From assembly GCF_000013625.1 (NCBI RefSeq), contig NC_009659.1, forward strand, positions 2,418,001-2,482,000: 64,000 nucleotides of DNA, given 5' to 3'. The notes below the pieces were generated by a model. That model ran no database searches, was not told the DNA's origin, and worked only from the letters and a program-made list of their open reading frames with translations. Numbering within the stretch: the stretch's first letter is position 1; each line of letters starts with the position of its first letter. The position numbers and the translations under genes are program-made. The DNA comes from Janthinobacterium sp. Marseille (lineage in GTDB: Bacteria; Pseudomonadota; Gammaproteobacteria; Burkholderiales; Burkholderiaceae_D). Positions 58,092-64,000 of the stretch are shown here, in pieces.

Positions 58092-58798
58092 TACCAATTA
58101 CCCCGAGGAACCATGACGACAGGCTGAATCTCGTACATTGACTGGCCGGTCAAATTCAGCGTTGGCTTACTGCCATCACGTCCCATCGCGTCCGCCATAC
58201 GCCGCTCATACTTGGCGAAATCTTCTGCGTAATCTAGCCCTTTGGCCTGCTTCCAGCGCCAGACAGTGCCAAGAATCATCAACTGGTCACTGATTTTTGG
58301 CGTGTCTGCATCATTCGTCCAAACAGACGATGTAGCCGCTACCGATGTATTTACCCAGTTACGCGAGATATACTCAAATGCGCAGGTTTGGCCTGCAACG
58401 GGGTCAGGATAGAAATTGATTTGGTCATTGATAATGCGATACGCATTAAATGGCCCATTAATCTGAAATGCCACCACTTGCTGCCAGTCTTGCTCAGACT
58501 TCGGCCCGTATACAGGGCGGCGCAAAGTGCGGTTCCAGATCGTGTTATTAACAATGTAGTCACAGTTTGGGGCAATCGTACTCAATGGCCCTTGAACCTG
58601 AGTAGCTACCGTAGTAAATATCGCCTCAGTCTGTAACGATTGCCAGTTATAGCGGTCGGCTTGGTCTTGGCCTTCTTCCTCAGAAATTGCCAATAACTGG
58701 ATAATCTGCGGATCAGTCGAACCTACCGCCGCATTGGGCGCAAGAATACCGATACGGCGGCATACTGTTTTAATAATCGCCAAGCATGACAAAGCCAT
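58091..58798 (-). CDS. tail adaptor / head completion protein (P22 gp4-like)
   Basis: The 235-residue protein starts MALSCLAIIKTVCRRIGILAP and contains AISEEEGQDQADRYNWQSLQ, DYIVNNTIWNRTLRRPVYGP and YISRNWVN motifs common to podovirus adaptor proteins that bind the portal ring and start tail assembly. Helical N-terminus and beta C-terminal part fit that fold. Confidence 0.75.
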   Translation of the reverse strand: MALSCLAIIKTVCRRIGILAPNAAVGSTDPQIIQLLAISEEEGQDQADRYNWQSLQTEAIFTTVATQVQGPLSTIAPNCDYIVNNTIWNRTLRRPVYGPKSEQDWQQVVAFQINGPFNAYRIINDQINFYPDPVAGQTCAFEYISRNWVNTSVAATSSVWTNDADTPKISDQLMILGTVWRWKQAKGLDYAEDFAKYERRMADAMGRDGSKPTLNLTGQSMYEIQPVVMVPRGNW

Positions 58799-58813
58799 AT
58801 CGGTTTCCTAGTT

Positions 58814-59425
58814 TTAAGCTGCTTCTGCTTCGCGCTTACGCTTACGCTTTGGCGTACTTGCTTCTGCTGCGTCGAGTCGCGCCAAAATCGTTGCCATCTG
58901 CTCTTCCAAGCGGCGAGTTTTCTCTTTTTCCTCAGCCAATTCCTTGACTACCGGGGAGAGGTCTTTCTTCGCCTGGATGTCGCCACGCGCCAGATCACGC
59001 AATACGCGGCCATCCAAACCAATGTCACCAAGCGACGAATCAGGCACGGCGGCCAAGTCCTCGACAGTCGGAAAGCGTTTGGAAAGCTGTTCACGGCGCG
59101 ATTTAGTGGTTCGCTCCCAATTGATCAGCGGAGTGCCATTGCGTGGCAATTCTTTTCCTTCCCGATGAGCTGCCAAGCCTTCTTTAAAGCCAGTGACCCA
59201 CGATTGGTCGTAACGGCCTTCAAACGCTTCACGCTTCTTGCGCTCAATGAACTCGTCAGCGATGAATTCCATCGGATCGCCCTTGTGGCCGTGCGGCGCA
59301 ATCAAGATGAACGTGACCATCTTCGGCACGTCATAGCCGAGCTTTGCTGTTGCTTCAGCGTCGATGCCATGTTCACGATCCTGAAACAGGAAATATGGAA
59401 TTCTCGAGAGTGGGTCTTGTGACAT
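58814..59425 (-). CDS. phage virion-module protein, unknown (203 aa)
   Basis: A soluble protein with a two-part layout: an alpha/beta N-terminal part (SRIPYFLFQDREHGIDAEAT, VTFILIAPHGHKGDPMEFIA) and a C-terminal coiled coil (about 155-185, VVKELAEEKEKTRRLEEQMA) ending in a basic tail KRKRKREAEAA. A strong AAGGAG ribosome site precedes it. Proteins of this sort occur between coat and adaptor genes in podoviruses; no function is known to me. Confidence 0.65.
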   Translation of the reverse strand: MSQDPLSRIPYFLFQDREHGIDAEATAKLGYDVPKMVTFILIAPHGHKGDPMEFIADEFIERKKREAFEGRYDQSWVTGFKEGLAAHREGKELPRNGTPLINWERTTKSRREQLSKRFPTVEDLAAVPDSSLGDIGLDGRVLRDLARGDIQAKKDLSPVVKELAEEKEKTRRLEEQMATILARLDAAEASTPKRKRKREAEAA

Positions 59426-59485
59426 TTTTGAATCTCCTTGGTAGTAAGCGGTAGCGCTTTGCGTTGCAGTCGTGTGACTACAATG

Positions 59486-59509
59486 AAAAACGCCCTCCGA
59501 AGAGGGCGC
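59486..59509 (-). terminator. hairpin between the decoration-like gene and the 203-aa gene
   Basis: CGCCCT / AGGGCG with a tight loop is followed by TTTTT on the minus strand, in the gap between 59425 and 59530. Confidence 0.75.
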
Positions 59510-59529
59510 TTAGGAGACGATGACTTGTC

Positions 59530-60246
59530 TTAGGTAACGATCTGCATGCAGGTTGGGTTGTTAATCACGCCAGAGCCGTAGCCTGTATAGGTGCCGGTCA
59601 GTGTAATTTGGCCGGTTGCCGTCGAGTTCGCACCCGAAGCTGTGCCGATGGCCGTACCTGCATAGATGGTTTTGCCATCCGGATCCAGGGCAGCCACAAC
59701 CGCACTTGCACCCACGCCAGTACCAGTCAACGCCATGCCCAAGAAAGCGCCGTCGTAGCCGGCTGGGCAAAACAGCTTGTTGGAACCGCTTTGGGTATTG
59801 GCAGTGAAAGTCTTTGTGCCAGTAGCCGAGATACGGTTACGGATGCCGATGACTTGCTTGCCTGTTGCAGTAGCGCCCAAGATGCCTGCAGCAGCAATCG
59901 CCAGGACACCATCAGCTGCAACGGTCGCGTTTGTCTTGTAGACAGCGCAGCCTTCCAGTTGAACCCAGCCGAACGAGCCGGAAGGGATTGGGGCCATTGC
60001 GATACCGAAGCAGAAGCCTTGGGTAACGGTCGAAGGCAAAAGCGAAGCCGTAAAGGTTTCGTCCCACATTACAACCGAACCTTTGAGGATCGCCGCATTG
60101 GAGGCAACGTACATGAACTTGCCAGCGCCCCAGAATGGGTCAACTGCAGTTACCTGCATGCCCAAAGGCTGACGCTGGGTGGTGTCCGGTACGAACCAAT
60201 CGTTAAACGGTTGGGTGCCGAGGGTTGGAGAAATAGCAGCAAACAT
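59530..60246 (-). CDS. putative capsid decoration / head-stabilising protein (238 aa)
   Basis: The 238-residue protein directly follows the coat gene (9-base gap). It is beta-rich, with many Gly, Ala and Thr (FGWVQLEGCAVYKTNATVAA, VIGIRNRISATGTKTFTANT, FLGMALTGTGVGASAVVAAL), which fits a decoration protein on the outer head. The exact role is an inference from position and composition. Confidence 0.6.
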   Translation of the reverse strand: MFAAISPTLGTQPFNDWFVPDTTQRQPLGMQVTAVDPFWGAGKFMYVASNAAILKGSVVMWDETFTASLLPSTVTQGFCFGIAMAPIPSGSFGWVQLEGCAVYKTNATVAADGVLAIAAAGILGATATGKQVIGIRNRISATGTKTFTANTQSGSNKLFCPAGYDGAFLGMALTGTGVGASAVVAALDPDGKTIYAGTAIGTASGANSTATGQITLTGTYTGYGSGVINNPTCMQIVT

Positions 60247-60255
60247 GTTGGCTCC

Positions 60256-61251
60256 TTAAGCTTTCATGACGCCTTGGAGTGAGCGATTGCTCAACGCCAA
60301 GTTGCCTTGCCAGATGATGGTTTTCACCAGCGCATCTTGATTGATCGATTCCACGTCATCCAACATAGTGATGTTGGCGTCTTTATGGACAACCAGATCA
60401 ATGTAGTTGGTGTTGAGGAAGTAGGCGTGTGCGGATGGGATGCCACCAGACGAGTCGAAGAAGACATCAGCAGATTTGTACTTCATCGCCAACATGCCGC
60501 CTTTGCCCGAGTCTTCAGGTGCATAACGCTTCAGCGATGTCTGCGATTGCTCGTAGAACGTGAAGTAGTCATCAGACATGACAATCAGGTTAGGCATATC
60601 CATGCCGCGAGTCAGCTTGATCCACAATGGGAGCATCAGCGATTCGATGGTGGTTGGCGATACGGTAATGGCCGAGCCGCCTTGCAATGGGGCCGCAGCC
60701 GATTGCACAACGTTTTGCCAGAAGCCGTAAGTACCGCTGTTGATACCGCCGACAGTGCCAGTACCAGTATCAGCTACCAGTGCCTGCAGGCCGTTGATCT
60801 GGTTGGCGGCAGTGCCGTCAGAGTACAGATCGGTGGACAGACCGTTAGCGAACGAGTGTTGCGCATTTTTCACTTTCGCTTTCACGAAGTTGATAATGCG
60901 GTTCTCGCCACTGTTGGTACGCATTTCCAAGCCGGACACAGCCAGATTGACTGCGACTTGACGCCATGGATATTCAGCAGCGGACAGAACGTCCACGGCT
61001 GCGATATTCAGAACGTCATAGCCGGAATAGCGCTGGTATGTCGAGTTGTTGGCGTACTCGAGAGGTTGAACGATGCTCAGACCGCCATCTTCAAGACGGA
61101 CTTTGCCGCCATCAGACATTTTGCGATAGAGTGCATTGTGTTTTGTTACGTTATCTGCGACTTCTTTCGAGTGGTTGCGGAAAGTGGTTGTTACCAATTC
61201 CGAAAACACACCGAAGTTACCAGCAGCGTAACCTTGGCCTGGAGATGCCAT
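60256..61251 (-). CDS. major capsid (coat) protein
   Basis: The 331-residue protein starts MASPGQGYAAGNFGVFSELV and lies directly after the scaffold gene (19-base gap), the expected coat position. Segments such as LEDGGLSIVQPLEYANNSTY, DVLSAAEYPWRQVAVNLAVS and NGLSTDLYSDGT are typical of podovirus coat proteins with an HK97-like fold. Strong coding bias suggests high expression. Confidence 0.85.
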   Translation of the reverse strand: MASPGQGYAAGNFGVFSELVTTTFRNHSKEVADNVTKHNALYRKMSDGGKVRLEDGGLSIVQPLEYANNSTYQRYSGYDVLNIAAVDVLSAAEYPWRQVAVNLAVSGLEMRTNSGENRIINFVKAKVKNAQHSFANGLSTDLYSDGTAANQINGLQALVADTGTGTVGGINSGTYGFWQNVVQSAAAPLQGGSAITVSPTTIESLMLPLWIKLTRGMDMPNLIVMSDDYFTFYEQSQTSLKRYAPEDSGKGGMLAMKYKSADVFFDSSGGIPSAHAYFLNTNYIDLVVHKDANITMLDDVESINQDALVKTIIWQGNLALSNRSLQGVMKA

Positions 61252-61270
61252 TTGTTACTCCTTGATTAGA

Positions 61271-62326
61271 TTAAGAGCCCTGCAATCTGCGCAGAGTCGC
61301 TCGGATGGTGTCGTCCATAGAACCTATGGGCTCGGAAACAGCCATTGACGGACGGGTTCGTGTATTCACGCTTGCCGCTGTCTTGGCCGCTTGTGCCTTC
61401 TTCGTTGATTCCTCCAGACGTGCATTCACCTGCTGTTGGAGCATTGATGCGCGAGTGGTTGGATTGGCGTAGACGGCTTGCTCATAGGCATCCGATAAGT
61501 CTTTGGCCTGACCTGCTTGTAGTAGCGCGATCATGTGTGGCTTGACGGTCTCGAAATGACTATGGTTTGGGTCAGCCGCAAACGACTGGATCTCGCTGTT
61601 GAGCGATTCCTGTGCCTGTTGCTGAACCGATGATTCTTGTGTCTGGATCTTGCTGACCAAGCTCTGAACTGTCTGTTGCAAAGCCATTACTGCTGGGTCA
61701 ACTCGTGGCTGTTCTTGTTGGTGCTGCGTCACTGCGCCGAGATCAATGCCGTAGGTCTGCGCCAATTGCGCAAAGTAAGCGTGCTTCTCTGCCGGCTGTC
61801 CGTAACGCAATTTGTGATCTGCTGCCATGAGTTCGCCAATAGCGACATCTGGCGTAATGCCAAGCTGCTGGATAGTCTGCATATAGGGCGAAATTGCTTT
61901 TTCGACCGTCTGCGCAAACTGCGCAGCTACTTTGTACTGTTCAATCCCGCGATGCACATCAGCTTCGCGCTTTTCAATCTCTGCACGGGCTTCCGGTGGC
62001 AACGTAGGCCACACGGCCGCCGCTTCTTTGCGCCATGTATTCGGCGCTTGGCTAACTGGCTCTGCTGTTACAGCCTGATCTACAGGTGCGGAAGCTTGTC
62101 CAGTGGTAGCATCCGCAGCTTTGGCTGCAAACTTACCCTTCTCATCGCGTGTGCGTTGCGCCGTGTCATCTGGCGCATCCGGAATCACTTCATCCGGTAC
62201 TTCTGGTACGGTTCCACGCGCCTCTAGTTCACGGAGCGTGTCGCGGATGGTGTCATCCATCGATTGTGGTTGTTCGGTTACTTGCTCTTCAACTTCGGAG
62301 GTAGCTCCTTGGTTTTCGATAGCCAT
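61271..62326 (-). CDS. scaffolding protein
   Basis: The 351-residue protein is acidic and helical with low-complexity linkers, and Gln-rich coiled coils in the second half (VMALQQTVQSLVSKIQTQES). It sits just upstream of the coat gene. A near-identical helix motif, SMDDTIR(D/A)TLR, occurs at both ends (residues about 22-36 and 334-349); such helices in scaffold proteins bind the coat. No protease motif is seen, so it may leave the head intact as in P22. Confidence 0.8.
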   Translation of the reverse strand: MAIENQGATSEVEEQVTEQPQSMDDTIRDTLRELEARGTVPEVPDEVIPDAPDDTAQRTRDEKGKFAAKAADATTGQASAPVDQAVTAEPVSQAPNTWRKEAAAVWPTLPPEARAEIEKREADVHRGIEQYKVAAQFAQTVEKAISPYMQTIQQLGITPDVAIGELMAADHKLRYGQPAEKHAYFAQLAQTYGIDLGAVTQHQQEQPRVDPAVMALQQTVQSLVSKIQTQESSVQQQAQESLNSEIQSFAADPNHSHFETVKPHMIALLQAGQAKDLSDAYEQAVYANPTTRASMLQQQVNARLEESTKKAQAAKTAASVNTRTRPSMAVSEPIGSMDDTIRATLRRLQGS

Positions 62327-62343
62327 TTATAAAGCTCCAGACG

Positions 62344-62370
62344 TAAAAAAAGCACCCCGAGAGGTGCTTA
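62344..62370 (-). terminator. hairpin upstream of the scaffold gene
   Basis: AAGCACC / GGTGCTT with a short loop is followed by seven T on the minus strand, between the 72-aa gene and the scaffold gene. Confidence 0.75.
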
Positions 62371-62385
62371 GTTGAGTTTTGACGG

Positions 62386-62604
62386 TTATGCCGTCAATGC
62401 ATTCTGTAATTGCGTGGCAGCCTGAGCCGCCGTGTTACTTGATGTGAGATCGACCCATCGGCTACGGCCCGCATATGGAGCGACAACGCCAACTGCATAG
62501 ACGGAAGTAATGGTTGGGCCAGGAAGATACGAAACCAGCGTGATCTCGCGGCCATCGGCGTTTGCGTCAACCTGCGCCATCAAAGATGCTTCGGTAAATG
62601 CCAT
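62386..62604 (-). CDS. hypothetical phage protein (72 aa)
   Basis: A small protein with a beta-strand pattern (GREITLVSYLPGPTITSVYA) and Ala-rich C-terminal helix (SNTAAQAATQLQNALTA). It lies 9 bases after the zinc-ribbon gene stop. No family recognised. Confidence 0.6.
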   Translation of the reverse strand: MAFTEASLMAQVDANADGREITLVSYLPGPTITSVYAVGVVAPYAGRSRWVDLTSSNTAAQAATQLQNALTA

Positions 62605-62613
62605 GATTGCTCC

Positions 62614-63009
62614 TTACGATGCTTCAGCAAGGGCTTGTGCCTTCTTGCTTGGTGAGAGATTTGCCCATGCTTGACGCACTGCGCTATCCAATTGTTTGTC
62701 TTCTTCCGCTTCTTGGTACTGCTTTTGCCGCGTAGCATTGTGCTTTTCAGACTCCATGCCTTCCCAATCGCGGCAACCGGCAGCTTTCATGTCTTCTCGG
62801 CGCTCGGCGTAGGAAGTAATGACACGACCTGTTGCTGGTGATTCGTAGGCATCCCAAGGCTGCATGTCCATGCGAGCCATCGGCTTGGACAGAATGCGCT
62901 TGTCAGTCTTTTGCCCACAGCATTCAGGCGTGTCCATGCATTGCGATACCGAACGTATGTAGTCGTGATACTTGCCACACTTCAGGCAGACTGCTTCGTA
63001 GATTGGCAT
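62614..63009 (-). CDS. FmdB-like zinc-ribbon phage protein (131 aa)
   Basis: The N-terminal half is a zinc ribbon of the FmdB type (MPIYEAVCLKCGKYHDY, then PECCGQK), the rest is charged and helical (AAGCRDWEGMESEKHNAT; QAWANLSPSKKAQALAEA). The ATG at 63009 overlaps the upstream stop (TGATG). Such proteins are common between portal and capsid genes in phages; function unknown. Confidence 0.7.
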   Translation of the reverse strand: MPIYEAVCLKCGKYHDYIRSVSQCMDTPECCGQKTDKRILSKPMARMDMQPWDAYESPATGRVITSYAERREDMKAAGCRDWEGMESEKHNATRQKQYQEAEEDKQLDSAVRQAWANLSPSKKAQALAEAS

Positions 63010-63155
63010 CACTGCACCATTTCACTGACGTATTGCCGCATTGCTTTTGACAATTCGAACATATATTCAGCAATCAAGCAGCCATTCTGCTTGTGAATAT
63101 CATCGAATGAAGAACCATGCTTGTTCTTAAACCATTCATCAAAGGTGGGCTTCAT
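63009..63155 (-). CDS. small phage protein (48 aa), coupled to portal
   Basis: A 48-residue frame starting MKPTFDEWFKNKHGSSFDD lies exactly between the portal stop and the zinc-ribbon start, with one-base-shared TGATG junctions on both sides. The tight coupling argues that it is a real gene. It is helical and Lys/Asp-rich; no family recognised. Confidence 0.7.
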   Translation of the reverse strand: MKPTFDEWFKNKHGSSFDDIHKQNGCLIAEYMFELSKAMRQYVSEMVQ

Positions 63156-64000
63156 CACTGCACCTCGCGGCTGATCTCAGCGGTAGATGTATCTGTCGCA
63201 GCATCTTGCAACTTCGCTTTGCTGCCAATGTTCGCCACTTCAATCTTGACTGCGGCGTCCAATTCAGCCTTCCAGCGGTTGAACTCCAGCTTCATGGACT
63301 CAATCACCATCGAGCTATCCTGGCGCTGCTGCTCAAGCTGGGCTTCCATCTGCGCCTGAGATTCGGCCCGTTGCTGCTCCAGCATGTTCTGGTGGGCATT
63401 TTGCTGCGCTTGGCTCTCTTGTCTAGATTGCTCAACCTCAGCCTCAAGCTGTGCACGTCGTTGCTCCAGCTGCAACTCACGTTCCGCTTGCTGATTAGCC
63501 AATTGCGCCTTCATTTGCTCCAGCTGCATGGTGGCCTGGGCCTTGGCTTGCTCGATGGCTTGCTGTGCTTGCGCCTTGCCTGCCTCTGGATCAGTTGGAG
63601 GAGGCGGCTGCTTCATCTTGGCAATCACATCTTCAACAGCAGTACCCATCTTGGCGCGGCGGCAGACAACCAGCATCAATTCCTTGAGCATGTCGATGTC
63701 CATTGCGCCTTTTTCGATTGCTGGGCCGTATGCCTGCATCAACTGAGCCAACCCTGCCAAGACTTTCTGCAAGCCTTCCATGTCGCTATCTTGCGTAGCC
63801 GACAAGGTGCTATCAGTCTCGATGTCAACACGGAATGTGCGTGTCGCATCGTCACGCATGGCCTGCATTACAGCTTCCCACGAGATTGGCATCGGCTGCT
63901 GCAGCTCAGGTGGTGGCGGAGGCGGTTGCTGTCCTTTTTGTGCCGCCATAGCCTGTGCTTGCTGATATTGCATGGTTAACTGTTGTTTTTGCTGGTCAAG
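63155..64000 (-). CDS. portal protein, C-terminal part (partial at right edge)
   Basis: The frame is open to the window edge, so the gene begins beyond 64000; 281 residues are visible. The DMEGLQKVLAGLAQLMQAYG and LKELMLVVCRRAKMGTAVED segments match the C-terminal part of podovirus portal proteins. After that comes a long Gln/Ala/Glu coiled coil (about 110 residues) which in P22-type portals forms the inner-head barrel. The portal is the DNA gateway and the base for tail assembly. Confidence 0.75.
   Translation of the reverse strand, partial: LDQQKQQLTMQYQQAQAMAAQKGQQPPPPPPELQQPMPISWEAVMQAMRDDATRTFRVDIETDSTLSATQDSDMEGLQKVLAGLAQLMQAYGPAIEKGAMDIDMLKELMLVVCRRAKMGTAVEDVIAKMKQPPPPTDPEAGKAQAQQAIEQAKAQATMQLEQMKAQLANQQAERELQLEQRRAQLEAEVEQSRQESQAQQNAHQNMLEQQRAESQAQMEAQLEQQRQDSSMVIESMKLEFNRWKAELDAAVKIEVANIGSKAKLQDAATDTSTAEISREVQ

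Larger units (their letters stand above)
46182..64000. mobile_element. podovirus-like prophage, left (late-gene) part
   Basis: From the tRNA fragment to the window edge nearly all genes are minus-strand phage genes: portal, scaffold, coat, tail adaptor and nozzle-like proteins, ejection proteins, fibre, holin, endolysin, spanins. No tail tube, sheath or tape-measure genes are present, so a short-tailed phage is likely. Terminase, replication, repressor and integrase genes should lie to the right. Structural genes seen are full length, apart from the endolysin relic, so the prophage may be functional. Confidence 0.9.

Overview
The window looks like chromosomal DNA of a betaproteobacterium of the order Burkholderiales, most likely Oxalobacteraceae (Herminiimonas/Janthinobacterium-like). 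The grounds are moderate GC, conserved gene blocks (leuC-leuD-leuB-asd-fimV-truA-trpF-trpB-trpA-accD-folC-SPOR-cvpA-purF-metZ and ilvI-ilvH-ilvC-pssA-leuA), and markers such as an entericidin gene inside the leu cluster, a phasin with a histone-H1-like tail, and DUF3619/DUF3106/RDD genes behind an ECF sigma factor. The genus is inferred from gene content, not from a search.

Positions 1-46000 are housekeeping chromosome. 1-8120: the end of an EAL protein, then leuA, pssA, a SIMPL-domain secreted protein, ilvC, ilvH and ilvI (branched-chain amino acids plus phosphatidylserine synthesis). 8637-10842: ECF sigma factor, membrane-anchored DUF3619 protein, DUF3106 protein and RDD membrane protein in one co-oriented set. 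11043-32625: phasin, LOG-family protein, then the long minus-strand block from metZ to aroC covering methionine, purine, folate, fatty acid, tryptophan, leucine, aspartate-family and chorismate synthesis, with fimV, truA, a lipoprotein protease and entericidin embedded. 32769-45981: a REC-DUF3369-GGDEF-EAL c-di-GMP protein, an MFS-acyltransferase fusion, a CBS protein, a DUF962 protein, YihY, WrbA-DUF2069-FAD oxidase, DUF4124 protein, catalase, an exported FAH-family protein and small unknowns.

From about 46182 to the right edge is the left part of a podovirus-like prophage, nearly all on the minus strand. The junction carries the 3' half of a tRNA-Arg(TCT) gene, so the intact tRNA and probably the integrase lie beyond 64000. 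Reading in phage direction (right to left): portal C-terminus, small genes, scaffold, coat, decoration-like protein, tail adaptor and nozzle-like proteins, a GNAT acetyltransferase, a DNA-transfer-like protein, a heme-oxygenase-fold putative diiron oxidase, ejection proteins, tail fibre and its partner, holin, endolysin, nested Rz/Rz1 spanins, and a LexA-boxed gene at the attachment end.

The most unusual features are in the prophage. A plus-strand homing-endonuclease-like gene sits in the endolysin locus exactly after the codon for the catalytic Asp; a 22-codon relic of the old endolysin start remains next to the holin, and the working endolysin has a synonymously diverged replacement of the same 22 codons. 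A putative HDO-type diiron enzyme is translationally coupled into the virion operon. A single-span membrane protein gene runs against the operon between the tail fibre and ejection genes. An SOS-boxed gene lies at the att end. Repeated TTGCGGACT motifs lie on both sides of the tRNA fragment, hinting at more than one integration event.
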